This document shows positions 1 to 10,745 of a stretch of 44,182 nucleotides of DNA, piece after piece. Below the pieces are notes generated by a model. It had not been told where the DNA came from and ran no database searches. It was given only the letters and a program-made list of their open reading frames with translations. A program made the translations under genes and the position numbers. The stretch spans positions 1 through 44,182 of the forward strand of contig JADGJL010000097.1 of assembly GCA_027600665.1 (NCBI GenBank), given 5' to 3'. Within the stretch, counting starts at the first letter, position 1. The number at the start of each line of letters is the position of its first letter. Source of the DNA: Irineochytrium annulatum (taxonomy: Eukaryota > Chytridiomycota > Chytridiomycetes > Chytridiales > Chytridiaceae).

Positions 1-657
1 CCGAAACCCTCCACGCCCACCACCGCGCCCGCCACGTTTCTCGACCATGCCCTGCATACCCGTCGGTTTACCAACTGCAATAAATATTGTTAGCAAAGAA
101 AGTAATGAGGCAACATAGCAAGGCGTCCAATAAAGAGCTCATACGTTTAGGCCCCGGAACCTTCGGCTTTGGCAGAAACCGCTCCAGAGGGAGAAGCTTG
201 TCACCGGCGATAAAAACTTTGTCGTTCTTTTTAAATGATTTCGCGATGACGCCGTCCTGGAGCTTGACCGTGAAGTAGACCTCGTTAATCGGACCCAGGA
301 TCTCGTCGACCTTTCCAATTTGTGTCTTGTTTTCGAGATAAACGGGCGCATTGAAGTAAGGGACCTGCACAGGATAAAAGCCACTCAGCGTCCGGCATAC
401 GACAGTGATCAATTTTTAGTACACATACCTTGACGTTGACGGATTTGCACACGAGCTCTCCCTCGCAGTCATGCATGAATGACCCCAGCGCTGCCAGCCC
501 GGTAAACGTTAGCCTCGACAGATTATCATAATGGCTCACGTTGGACGGAATCTGGGGGTCCTTGAGGTGCGTTGCCGTAACCTCCGCGACCACCGCCCCG
601 TCCGCCGCCCCGGAAGCCGCCTCGGCCACCGCCGCCACCTCGTCCACGGAAGCTCAT
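1..657 (-). CDS. GAR1: H/ACA snoRNP subunit Gar1 (3' end truncated by window edge)
   Basis: Gar1 is a core protein of box H/ACA snoRNPs, which pseudouridylate rRNA in the nucleolus and are needed for pre-rRNA processing. Four exons fit: 540-657, 429-490, 145-364 and 1-74, with introns of 49, 58 and 70 nt. The ATG at 657 opens a Gly/Arg-rich tract (MSFRGRGGG...). The conserved core follows ([50 protein letters not shown]), and a second GAR tract ([13 protein letters not shown]) runs off the window. Exon phases join cleanly (1, 0, 1). The gene is divergent from the p23 gene with only about 80 bp between start codons. The family assignment is secure; the C-terminus and stop are outside the window. 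Confidence 0.95.
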
Positions 658-737
658 ATTCAAGGGGAATGGAGAGACTGAAGAAAAACAAAAAGACGGT
701 TCGTTCTTTGCCGACTTAGCATCAGCAGCCGAGGATC
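658..737. promoter_or_regulatory. compact divergent promoter between GAR1 and the p23 gene
   Basis: Only 80 bp separate the GAR1 start codon (minus) from the first ATG of the p23 gene (plus). Both 5' UTRs and any shared promoter must lie here or run into the other gene. The stretch holds an A-rich run (AAGAAAAACAAAAAGACGG, about 677-697) but no TATA box that I recognise. The promoter role is inferred from the gene arrangement. Confidence 0.5.
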
Positions 738-2060
738 ATGATGAGTGCTGGAAGGTAAGGCCGACGGGTTTCTTCCACTGGCGGAGATGTTAATAAAAAT
801 ATCGCAGCGAGCCGGTTTTTACTCCAGGTAACGCGGTTTCCTTAACGGTCGTTGGTGGCAGCCCGTCAAACGCTTTGCACGCAGAATGTGTCTGGGCCCA
901 GCGGACCGATGAGCTGTACGTAACCATCAACGTCAGCGACGTCGAGAACCCTGAGATCAGCTTGACGGCCGAGTCCCTGACATTTTCGGGCCTCTCCCAC
1001 GGCAAGCGCTACAAGGTCGAGCTTTCCTTTTACAAGGAGGTCGACGCGGAGGTGCGCAACTTTTTTCACTGAGGCCTATATATACACGCGAGGGACATGG
1101 CTGACCACCGGACAATTTACTCAGGCGTCGAAGCAGCTCATCACGGCCCGGAACCTAACCTTCGTGATTGCGAAGAAGGAGCAGGGCGAGGAGTACTGGC
1201 CCCGTCTCCTGAAGCAGGCCGGGAAGAACAACTTCCTGAAAACCGACTTCTCTAAGTGGAAGGACGAGGACGAGGAGGAGGAGGCGCCGCCGGGGATGGA
1301 CATGTCCCAGGTACAGTGTCCAGCCTTATTTGCTTGCTTGTGGCAATGCATTACTGACTCGACCGACTGCAGTTTGACGCGATGAACGGAGGGATGGGAG
1401 GTGGCATGGGCGGCATGGGAGGGATGGGTTCGTCTTCTTTTCCCCATTGGCCGTCGCGCGAAGCGCGTACACTTATCATTGGCACCGGGCCGATACGGTC
1501 TTTGTCTTTGCACTCACTGTCACCCACTCGCCACGACTCCGACGCTAAGCGCAAACTTTCTCTCTCCGTGTCGCTCTCGCTCTCGTGCCTCTTGTGATGT
1601 TGCACTATGATGTTTGCGGCTTTGGCTGGCGAAGCTTGGCAGGCCGCAGGCGGCGCCGCACTCGTGGGGTGTGCGAAGCTCGACCCGCGCGAAGCGCCCA
1701 TTTGTACCTATTTGCCCCGATATTCTCTCGCGCCATCTTTTGCATCGTTGTCATGCTCATTGAATCTGAAACTCGACCACAGGCAACATGATGAACATGA
1801 TGGGCGGTATGGGCGGTATGGGTGGTATGGGCATGGGCGGCGGCGGTACGTGACTTTTGCATTGCTTAATGTCGTCGCTAGCATATCTCTGAGTCGTACT
1901 TGTAGGTATGCCGGACTTCGGTGCCATGGGGCAGGACATGGACTTCAGCAAGTTCAACGCCGAGGGAGGGGTGAGATTATTTTTTTTTTTTCGACTATGT
2001 TTTGTTCCTATTCTAATCCATTGACTGCAGCAAGACAGTGACGATGAAGACGACGAGTAA
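738..2060 (+). CDS. SBA1: p23/Sba1-type Hsp90 co-chaperone
   Basis: p23 proteins bind the ATP-bound closed state of Hsp90 and stabilise client complexes in the cytosol. Seven exons fit: 738-754, 862-1051, 1125-1310, 1373-about 1427, 1783-1845, 1906-1970 and 2031-2060, giving about 201 residues with phases intact. The CS domain begins with HAECVWAQRTDELYVTINV. The family signature EEYWPRLLKQ is followed by a Trp-containing acidic segment (TDFSKWKDEDEEEE). A Met/Gly-rich tail (MGGMGGMGG repeats) resembles the yeast Sba1 tail, and the protein ends in an acidic DSDDEDDE. Exon 1 encodes only five or six residues. The donor of the 355-nt fourth intron is uncertain: two phase-compatible GT sites lie near 1400-1428. 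A second ATG at 741 could also be the start. Confidence 0.88.
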
Positions 2061-2629
2061 TCGGTCTCCCAACGAGCTGATTAGCGTGGGCAAGCAGAGG
2101 GTGGTTCAAAGCACCACATACGACGTCGCGTTGCTTTCTTTGAGAAGTATGGAGCCTGCCTTTAGCAATCGCCAGAAGATGTCCATGCACTCCTTGCGTT
2201 CACAAATAAACACCCTCTGCACACCCTTTAACGCCGAATCGTCCAGGATGCAACATTGCAGGCTACTCGTTCACCGCCAGTACGGCCAACCCGAATGTGT
2301 ATGTGTTTGCACCCCAGATGCCAAAACGCCCCAGCGGGTAAGTTGACACACGATATTGATAGCTTGGAGAGAGACAGCAGAGTCAACACAGAGGAACGTA
2401 TTGCAAGGGCGAGACACAAGGCAAACAGTAGCAAAGAAATAGAAAACAAGAAAAAATTCTGCCTAGAGGCGGAAAAAGCGAGTATTTAGGGAGTATATAG
2501 GGCAATTTGTTGACGCTCAAAGCAACATAACATAACAAATGCGGCAGGTGGAACTGCGTAGTGTGGAATGACTTCCGGATTTTTGTTCAAAATTCCCTGA
2601 TTCTGAACCGAGCGCAACGAATCCCCAAC
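2061..2629. other. intergenic, no gene recognised
   Basis: The 569 bp between the p23 stop and the YRA1 start contain several open frames of 60 to 100 codons on both strands, none with recognisable motifs. The right end is A-rich (about 2425-2545) and probably holds the YRA1 promoter. No RNA gene was seen. Confidence 0.5.
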
Positions 2630-3663
2630 ATGACATCGAACGCCCTCAACCTCAGTCTAGACGACATCGTGAGTGCCTTCCTCTTGGCGGCCTTTGCAAG
2701 ATGCTTGCGATGCGCGGGCTGCGTCGTTGATAGCAATCGGTGTTCGAGTCGTGGCCCGCCTGAACGCTGGAGACCGCCCTCGCCCGCCCGCGTTGCCGGA
2801 TCGGCCTTTTCCTTCCTCATGTGCTTGACCAACTCAACGCAATCAATCATCCTCGCCCCACATACCTCCAGATCAGCAGCAATAAGAAGTCCCGCGGTGG
2901 TGGTCGCCGCGGAGGAGCCGCCGTCGGTGGGGGCGCTGGAGCGACCAACGGCGGTGGCGGCGGCGGTGGAGGCGGTGCCCTGCGAAACCGGCGCCGCGGC
3001 GGAGGGGGAGCGGTTGACCGTGGCCGGGCCGCTGCCCCGTACGCTGCGCCCTCGAATCAGATTATGATTACCGGACTGGCCCCTGTTGTCAGCCAGGCGG
3101 ATCTTTTGGAGCTTTTCACGACGATTGGTACGATAATTGGTGTATTTGATTGTTTTGTATAAACCAGATTTTTTTAGGCAAGGTTAAGACCTGTCAATTG
3201 AACTTTGATGCGTCCGGAAGATCGCTTGGGACCGGCACGGTTATCTTTAGAAACAAGGACGACATCCCGAAGGCGATCCAGGAGTACAACAACAGGGAGC
3301 TGGACGGCCACGTTATGAAGCTGGCGGTTGCGGTCAGCGCGGCGGCCATTCCGCATTTGGCGCAGCCGGCTGCTACAGCCCCAGCTGGGAGGCCGAAGAC
3401 TGCTAATGGCTCTACCAATGCACCCGCTCGTGGTGGTGGAAGGTTGGAGGCTTTTTTTCCGGACTTCTGTCGCTAACTACTTTAAGGGGTGGCCGCCGAC
3501 GGAAGGGCGGTCGTAGCGGCGAGCCGAAAAAGCCTTTGACGGAGGAACAGCTTGCGAGCGAGTTGGATAACTATATGAAGGTACACTGCGATGTTGCATA
3601 TGCGTTGCTTAACACGAATTAAAGGATGAGACGATGGGAGAGGCTTCCGAGCTGCAGGCTTGA
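2630..3663 (+). CDS. YRA1: mRNA export adaptor Yra1/ALYREF
   Basis: Yra1/ALYREF couples the TREX complex to the Mex67/NXF1 export receptor and binds RNA in the nucleus. Five exons (2630-2668, 2872-3127, 3178-3442, 3487-3580, 3625-3663) give 230 residues. The N-terminus carries the REF-N box (ALNLSLDDII), followed by a Gly/Arg-rich linker. One RRM has RNP2-like IMITGLAP and RNP1-like GTGTVIF, and YNNRELDGHVMKLAVA closes the domain. After a second RGG-type stretch comes the REF-C helix (LTEEQLASELDNYM). Length and domain order match yeast Yra1 (226 residues). Intron 1 is 203 nt, three to four times the usual size here. In S. cerevisiae a large YRA1 intron mediates autoregulation; whether this one does is unknown. 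Confidence 0.95.
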
Positions 3664-4297
3664 GGTTTTCTTTGTATATTGGCGGGTTCAGCTTAATGTT
3701 TTACTCTTCGCAAGGGTCGATGGAAATTAGAGGCAATTGCCGAAAACTTCGAAAAATATTGATTAATTTTGTTTCGATACCATTGTCACTGTCGCATATT
3801 TGGAGGAAAATGACAGCTGCGTATTCCTTTAAACCCACACCAAATTGTGTTGCGGCGAAAGGCTGTCGAATGTTTTTGTGGGAATTCCATAAAAATGTTT
3901 TGACATTGCTTGCAGGCCTTGGCAGGTGGCTCTCTTCCAACCCAGCAGTCGGCACGTGCGCGCTTAAAGTCGCGGGAGGTGTTATTAACAAGACTCTGAT
4001 GGATGTTTGTGCCGAGGGAAGGGCGGCGGGATTAAATCTCCGCAGCTTCCAGTCGACAACAGGAGAGGCTCTTCGCCTTAGTATTTTTCCGTTCTGGCCT
4101 GAGAAGCCTTGATTGGCGCCTTACTACTTCCTCGCCGTGCTTACGTGACAATGATAATCGTATCGTTGGAAGATTTACATCCATTCGTTATCAAACTTGC
4201 ACCTGCTCCCCGTCCAACTCGTCGAACGCGTCGCGATGGTGAGGCCGGGGCACCCTGCTCAGCAACGTACTTAAACACTGCACAGGCCTTCCAGAAG
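3664..4297. other. intergenic, no gene recognised
   Basis: The 634 bp between YRA1 and the aquaporin contain a 150-codon open frame (3660-4112, plus) with no motif and an unlikely composition, which I do not accept as a gene. A GTGAGG...CACAG stretch just upstream of the aquaporin ATG (about 4239-4284) could be a 5' UTR intron. Confidence 0.45.
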
Positions 4298-5519
4298 ATG
4301 AGCAACAACGACTTCTCGGAGGTTGTAGACATGCAGGACCATCCTGAGGACACCGACATCGTTGTCCGCGAGGCCGTGGTTGCTGATGACGACGCTCCCG
4401 GGAACTTTAGCTGGAACCCTGTGGACTGGTACAACGACATAAAGCGCGAGTTCGACGACTTCTCTTGGACGATGGACGAGAAGAAACGCGTCGTAAGTGC
4501 CCACAAAGAGTTGACGCGAAAAGCAGAAATGAATCGCGTACTTTAGCTTTTACGTGCCGTTCTCGGTGAAGGCCTGGTCACGTTCTTGTTCCTCTTCATC
4601 GTTGAGGCGACCGGAGTCAACAATGGCCGTCAGGAGAACCCCGAGAACCTGGTCCTCGGCGCCATCTCGACCGCGTTCTGTAGTGTCGCGCTTATCTATT
4701 CGTTTGCCGACGTTTCTGGTGCTCACTTCAACCCCGCCGTTACTTGGGCGACGATTGTTGCCGGCAAGACCAGCATCAAGAAAGGTATGCGTGCTATTCG
4801 GACCCTTACGTCTAACATAATACCAACAGGTCTTCTTTATATCGGTGTCCAACTCATCGCTTCTATTTTCGCGACTCTTTACCTGATGGCTTGCTTCCCA
4901 AGGCCCATGGAGGGAAGTTTCAAGGACATCCCCTCGTCCGTTGTCGTTGAAGTTCACGAGACGGCGCACTTGGCCAACGCATTCTTCATGGAGTTGTCTC
5001 TGACGTTCATTCTGGTTTACGTTATCTTTGCCACCGCCTTCGACACGGTCGACACGACGAACAGCGTCAAGATTGACGGCGAAGGAAAGGCGGACAAGAA
5101 TGCTGGCAAACACCTCACGATTTACGTAAGCCTTTCAGCGCTGACGTAGTCTTTACTAACAATTCGAAGACGACCTCGGGAAACACCAAAGCCGGCTTCG
5201 CGCCTTTGGCTATCGGCTTCACCCTCGGCTTCCTTTGCTTCATCGGTGGGACCGTTTCCGGCGGTGCTTTCAACCCCGCGCGTGTGTTCGGGCCTTCCAT
5301 CCTGACGGGCAATTGGAACAACCACTGGATTTACTGGTAATAAGATAATGAGTTGATAACAAAAGTTAACAACTGGCAGGCTTGGAGATTTCTCGGGGGC
5401 TACGCTCGCTGCGCTTACCCAACGCTTCTTCGCTCACGAGGTAATTCTACGGACGCCGCTTTTGATCTAACCCATGTTAGGCCGTCCAAAACAGCCACGC
5501 CAGCAAGACGAAACAGTAA
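4298..5519 (+). CDS. aquaporin (MIP family water/solute channel)
   Basis: Six exons (4298-4492, 4547-4784, 4830-5125, 5170-5336, 5380-5440, 5481-5519) give 331 residues. The acidic cytosolic N-terminus is about 60 residues. Six hydrophobic segments and two half-helices follow, with both NPA motifs intact: HFNPAVTW and AFNPARVFGP. The Arg after the second NPA is the conserved selectivity-filter Arg. The loop between TM3 and TM4 and the region near SVKIDGEGKADKN are hydrophilic. The residue aligned with the usual TM5 filter His (twelve before the second NPA Asn) is Cys in LCFIGGTVSGG, which suggests an unorthodox pore. I see no glycerol-facilitator signature (NPARD), so a water or small-solute channel is likelier. 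Substrate is not predictable. Start chosen as the first ATG in frame with the conserved exon. Confidence 0.93.
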
Positions 5520-5663
5520 ATCCCTTGGGGATCCCGCAATTTAAATACGGTTGAGTTAAAAGTCGTGTAAGTCGTGAATTCCCATACTTTTTTCATGCCT
5601 TCAAACAACTACAGTAAAGAGTTCCTCTCGCCGAAACAATTTTTTAGTCTGAATTAACTAATA

Positions 5664-7628
5664 CTACTTCCGCTTGCTTGAAAAGTAGTCGTCTCTCCGA
5701 CGCTTCTCCTTCAACTGCAACCTGCTTAATCGCAGCCGAGCTGACTCGTCCATGCCCATAGCTTCCCATCCCCACCAGCTCTTGCTCTGCCACTTTCCGC
5801 GCATTTGCCGTCGAACCTCCTCAGCAGGATTGCTAGCAACGGGCTCGCATACAGCGTTTAAAAGTTTTGCCAGTCTTTGGTCGCCATTTTCTGCGTCATC
5901 TCGTGCTTTTCGCACAAGCGGCATGACATGCTTATACTGGATCGGTTCCAGGTAGTAGGGCCCCCGGAAGGTCTTGGCTTCCTCCAATAAGCGTATGGAC
6001 GAAGTGATATCGTCCGCTCTGAAGGACATATCGTCAGCCAGATCAATCTCATTCAAAATGTCCTACCTCGCGTGTCCTAGAACCATGCTAGTGAACAGTC
6101 TATGGATGTCGTCTTTGCCACGATAGTCGCTCCGCCGCCGAAGCTCTAATTCCGTTGCCGTCAGATGACCTTCCGAGTTAGTCTCGTTCAGTTCCTTCTC
6201 GCGTCTTAAGTCCCATTGAATAAATGACTCCCATATAGATTTTCCATGCTGCTTCATGAGAGCGGCATCCTTCGTTACCATTTGCAACATGTGAAAGTAC
6301 GTCTTGCCGGTCCTAAGATTTCCATCCAATCCGTATTCCTCTGCATAAATTTGCAGAGCCTTGGCTGCAGAGAGCTCGGTATTCATTCGAGTATACACCG
6401 ATAAATACGTGTCGTTCACAAACTTGTACGTTTCTGTTGCTGTCGCATCGGCAAATCTGCGCCGGAACTCATTCGCAAGTAAATCGGCCGAGGTCGAGAT
6501 ATTTGAAACATCTAACGAGTCGGATGCGAGGTACAGGGAATGCCTATCATGCCGGGAAGTGGTTGTAGGAGAGCCGACGTCTACAATGCTGTCTACAGGA
6601 GCGTGCCAATCTTGTGCCTTTGTCGAGGCTGCCAGCGTCGCAAGTATAGCTCTGAAGGTGTTCATTCCAGGTTCAAGCCCGGGATCCAATAAACTTCGGT
6701 CCAATAACTCATTCCATAGTCGTACAGCAGTGCGTAAATCTTTATTGACACTAGCAGCCTGCACCAAGGCATCATATGTTTTCCTAGAAGGTACGAAGCC
6801 TTCTGCAACCATTTGATCGAACAGCGATAATGCCTCCAAATAGTAGTCAGGCCGTGAGCCGCATGCCTGGATCAACGATGTGAAGGTCAACGGAGAGGCA
6901 GGGACGCCCTTCTCCGCCATCTCCTTAAACAGGTCCAAAGCTCTCTCGCAATCCTTCGATCTAGCGCAAGCGTATATCATGAGCGTGTACAACACGGTGT
7001 CGGGGTCTAGGAGTTCTGCGCGGACGTAGTCGAACGTTTTCCATGCCCGATCAAGATCCCCGGTTCGAACACAGCCATTGATCAAAGAAGTGAAAACTTT
7101 CGCGTCTGGTGTCACGCCATTTCTCTTCATCGCTTCGTAGATGCGAAAAGCAGCTCGGACTTGACCACGAGACGCGCACGTCTTCACCAAGGCTCCATAG
7201 CTTTTCGCATCCGGCTTCAGGCCGCTCTCACACATTTTCTTGAACACATGCGAAACACTTCGCACGTCCCCGACCGACGCATGGGCACTCATCAAATTGT
7301 TATACGCTTTCACGTCCGCCTGAAGCCCATTCTCCGCAATTAAATCAAACGCCTTCTGCGCCTCGACAGGCCGCTTCATTGCACTGTTAAGGCCGATAAT
7401 TTTGGAGACTGAAGCTAGGTCGCCTTCGGCCTCGGGCTCAAACGCGCTCGACATCCGTGTGCCATCGAATCCGAGCTTCCGTACGTAATTTGATGGTAGC
7501 TTCAATGCCCCCGACAAAGAGGAAGGCTTCGGTGAACTGGATAGGAGAGCGTAGAATGCATCGAGCTCGCGGTCCGTCGTCTCGGCTAGTTGAGAGAGCC
7601 GCCGAGAAAACAGGCGACGGAATGCCAT
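5664..7628 (-). CDS. mitochondrial pentatricopeptide repeat (PPR) protein
   Basis: PPR proteins bind organellar RNA and act in its processing, stability or translation. Two exons (6067-7628 and 5664-6018) give 638 residues. The ATG at 7628 is preferred because it opens an Arg-rich amphipathic leader (MAFRRLFSRRLSQ), typical of mitochondrial targeting; an upstream in-frame ATG at 7721 lacks this. At least six tandem 35-residue PPR motifs lie at about residues 105-310, for example AKSYGALVKTCASRGQVR and AKVFTSLINGCVRTGDLD. The C-terminal region is helical and highly basic (RLQLKEKRRRDDYFSSKRK). An in-frame TAG at 6063 lies inside a 48-nt intron (donor GTAGGA, branch GCTGAC, acceptor TTCAG). Splicing it out joins HAR to ADDITSSIRLLEEAK. 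The RNA target cannot be inferred. Confidence 0.9.
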
Positions 7629-7764
7629 TTGCGAGATTTTGACAACCCTAGAGCAGCGAGTGGAATTTAAGCAATGCATGACAGTTTCCACACAATTCGG
7701 CAATGATACGGGTATGCACATAAACAGTCAATAAACGCACTGTAATTGTAGTTTAAAACCGTTA

Positions 7765-8418
7765 TCAAAGCGAGCCAACGCCAAACTCCTTCCAGTATTC
7801 GACAATAGCTGTAACTTCGGCAGTCTTCCCCTTCTCCCGCAGGTACTCCACCACCTCCTTCAGCGTCACGATGCTAACAACCGGGACCTTGAAGTCGTCT
7901 TCGACCTGCTGGATGGCCGACTTCGTCGTCTCCCCCAAACCGCGCTCCTGTCGGTTCAGCGATATCAGCACTCCCACCAGGGTCGCCCCCTCATTCAAGA
8001 TAACCCCGTAGCTCTCCCTTATAGCGGTCCCCGCCGTTATGACATCGTCAATAAGCGCCACTCGACCACGCAGGGGCGCGCCGACGATGTTGCCGCCCTC
8101 GCCGTGGTCTTTCTTCTCCTTCCGGTTGAAGCAGTAAGGAACGTCGTTCGAGTGATGTAGCGCCAGAGATATCGCCGTGGAAGAAACCAAAGGGATGCCC
8201 TTGTATGCGGGGCCAAAGATGATGTCGTACTCAAGCCCAGAGTCGACCAGAGCGGCCGCGTAGAACTTCCCAAGCTCCAGCAGGGCCCTGCCGCTGTTGA
8301 ACAGGCCCGAGTTGAAGAAGTATGGGCTGACGCGACCAGACTTAAGGACAAACGATCCAAAGGTAAGAGCTCCCTTGGTAATCGCAAACTCAATGAACTC
8401 GCGCTGGAACGGCTTCAT
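7765..8418 (-). CDS. URA5: orotate phosphoribosyltransferase
   Basis: Converts orotate plus PRPP to orotidine 5'-monophosphate in de novo pyrimidine synthesis, in the cytosol. It is an intronless 217-residue frame, the usual length for the fungal/bacterial-type enzyme. The start at 8418 ([13 protein letters not shown]) matches family N-termini; an upstream in-frame ATG at 8541 would add 41 unconserved residues. Motifs seen: the orotate-binding [31 protein letters not shown], the flexible catalytic loop [13 protein letters not shown], and the PRPP-binding [13 protein letters not shown]. It is a free-standing enzyme rather than fused to OMP decarboxylase, as in fungi and unlike animals or plants. 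Confidence in function is very high. Confidence 0.97.
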   Translation of the reverse strand: MKPFQREFIEFAITKGALTFGSFVLKSGRVSPYFFNSGLFNSGRALLELGKFYAAALVDSGLEYDIIFGPAYKGIPLVSSTAISLALHHSNDVPYCFNRKEKKDHGEGGNIVGAPLRGRVALIDDVITAGTAIRESYGVILNEGATLVGVLISLNRQERGLGETTKSAIQQVEDDFKVPVVSIVTLKEVVEYLREKGKTAEVTAIVEYWKEFGVGSL

Positions 8419-9056
8419 ACTGATGTGGAGATGGGAGATGGGAGGTAGGAGATTGGTTGCGAGGGCAGGCAGGTAGTCCTTTGCCACGGGTTTGTCAAGA
8501 TCCCTAGCAATCCAAGTCATGCCTGACAGGTTGCCGGACATCTTCCCTCTGAAGACGCGGAAGGTATGATAAGCTGAGCGCCACTGTATTCATTTCCATT
8601 TAAGTGCAGCGACGTTGCCGACACCTTTTTCGAATGTTTCGATAGCAATTCCACTCCGAACGGAGATGTTGACAGAGGTCGCAAGGCGCTAGGCACGTGC
8701 AAGGAGCTTATGTTTGCTTACGAAAGCTGCATGTCGAAGTATAAGTGCGCGCCTATTTGCTTTTTTACGTCCTAATTCATCCTTTACCCCAGACAACGCC
8801 CGGCAAGAAAGTGAGGCCGATTTGAGCATGCATTGTAGACACAACGAAAGTTGCGCTCGCATCAACGAAAGTTATTCTCAGTCGACTGCGTTAGCCGTTG
8901 TGAGTCCGCGAAATGCGAGCGGACGCTTGATGCTGACGCTCTTACTTCGCATCAAGCTCTAGTTTTCAAAACGTACCTTTTCCAGTCGCACTCTTTTTTC
9001 AGACAACAATAAAAAATCGAAAAAATAAACCACTTTATTTTGAGATATAGAAGAGA
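8419..9056. other. intergenic between URA5 and OST1, with one hairpin
   Basis: The 638 bp hold the URA5 5' region and the OST1 3' region. A perfect 9-bp inverted repeat, GCTTGATGC at 8925-8933 and GCATCAAGC at 8949-8957, flanks a 15-nt loop. A weaker pair, CTCGCAT and ATGCGAG, lies just to its left. An 82-codon open frame (8714-8962, plus) shows no motif and is not accepted. Confidence 0.45.
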
Positions 9057-10745
9057 TTACAACGTCTTCTGCTTCCCCGCAACCACCGTGTCTACCGCCT
9101 TTACGATAGCAAAATCCATCCGCGCATACATCATTCCAAAGAGCAGCAAACCAAAGGTCACTAGGGCAACAACTACAGGCTTCTGGATAAGGAGCACTGA
9201 GGGGTAATCGTACGAAATCTTAAACACGTATCAGAGAGTATCAAACACTCGCCATCTACCTGAACGGGAACCGCATATTCATCCGCGACATTGTATTTCT
9301 GAATGACAACGTTGACGCGACCAGTCGTGTCGAGGTTGGTATAGTGAACGCCCATCTCCGTTTTGTCCGACACAAAGGGAAGCGCAACCTTTACGTTTCT
9401 ACACAAGGAACATCAAGTCGACGAAGTCATCAGCCAGGATTACCTCGCCCCTTCCGGCAACAAGACGCTCAGGGTAGCAGTGTCGATCGTGATATTGGAA
9501 ATAGAACCAATGAAAGGTATGCTGAAAACGAAGCGGCCGCTTCGGGTAGTATCTTGCTTCAAGAACGTTGCCAATGGAGAGTCGAAATGAATGAACCAAG
9601 AGTATTTCCAGCCGCCGTATAAAGGGTACCGCGGTCGCATCAACAGTTGCGAGGCCTTCCGTCCATGGCGCAAGTTCGACGTTGAGACATTCCCAATATC
9701 GTCCCGATAGTAGACATTTGAGACATCCCCAGGCAGCGTCATCTTAATGTCCTTCACCACATTGGTCATCGGATGACGGTGCACGGAGAATTGGTAGTCA
9801 ATTCGGGAGAACGCGCTGTCACGAAGTCTGCAAGGTGTTTAACATGTATAGATTGAGGACGAATGCTCACTCAGCGCCTTGATGATGAAGGTCATATGAC
9901 TCCATAATCGCGAGATTTGAGCCCAGGTGGCTAATCTCCGTGTCTTTCCGGAACGTTTTAGCGACGAGAATTGCTTTGGGCTCCTCGAAGTGCAAGTATA
10001 ACTTCTCATAGGAACCCCCATTCACGCCAGTGTAGGGACCAAACGACACCAGCGATCCAGAACGGGCAACGGGATTGGGTCCATTAAGCTCAGACTTCAA
10101 ATTTGACGTCGGAAGCCTGCACATTTAGGGTTAGCACATTGTAACTCGTTGCTTTCTATAGCCGAAGATCGTACCTGACAGTGGTCTTCTGTTTCTCGGT
10201 GAGGTATGGCGTTGAGGCGTAGATGTTCGATGCGAACTCAAGGAACTGCGGGTCGACCTGACCGACGACTTTTGGGTACGGCTTTACGATATGCGTGTAC
10301 ACCGCCGTGATGTCCACCGACGACTTGTCCCCGGCCTTTAATGGTGAGGACAGCTTTGCATTGTAGTACTGGAGTCCACTGAAAGCAGTTCAAATCATGG
10401 CACACAGCGCCGCGAAAGAATCTGACCATACCTTGTCGGGTCAAGAGCCGCCTTCGTCACCTCCAAGGTCACCGGCGGCGCATTTGACTTCCGGTCGCGT
10501 CTCTCAGCGACATTCAGGTAGGAGAGTTTGTTCTTGACCAACGATCCGGGGAGCGCGACGACGTATTCGGAAATATCCTGTGATCCAGCCTGGAAGATGA
10601 TCTGGACCCGTTCCCGAACGATGCCGGGGGCGGTCAGATCGATATGACGCGCCAAATTGGAGTTGGTGACTTTGGCGGCCGACGCGCTGGCGACGCACAG
10701 CGCGACGCACAGTGCGAACCTAGCGAGCATCGCCAAATTGAACAT
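9057..10745 (-). CDS. OST1: oligosaccharyltransferase subunit Ost1 (ribophorin I)
   Basis: Ost1 is an essential subunit of the ER oligosaccharyltransferase, which transfers the dolichol-linked glycan to Asn in nascent chains. Six exons (10432-10745, 10175-10378, 9871-10116, 9444-9827, 9260-9398, 9057-9218) give 482 residues, near the family norm. Residues 1-23 are a signal peptide ending ASASAAK. The lumenal ribophorin I domain includes SYEKLYLHFEEPKAILVAKTF, HLGSNLAIMESYDLHHQGAEL, DIGNVSTSNLRHGRKAS and PLYGGWKYSWFIHF, all strongly Ost1-like. One transmembrane helix lies near the C-terminus (PVVVALVTFGLLLFGMMYA), followed by a short cytosolic tail. Introns are 41 to 58 nt; the 45-nt one begins with an in-frame TAA. 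It works in the same secretory pathway as the GT14 genes here but is not clustered with them. Confidence 0.95.

Noticed and set aside
2735..2765. tRNA T-loop-like sequence (GTGTTCGAGTCGTGG) in YRA1 intron 1
   Set aside because: No matching acceptor, D or anticodon stems could be drawn around it.
2561..3067. 168-codon plus-strand open frame
   Set aside because: It overlaps YRA1 exons 1 and 2 and intron 1 in another frame; the YRA1 frame carries the REF-N and RRM motifs.
3660..4112. 150-codon plus-strand open frame between YRA1 and the aquaporin
   Set aside because: No recognisable motif, no supporting context, begins inside the YRA1 stop region; probably chance in AT-rich intergenic sequence.
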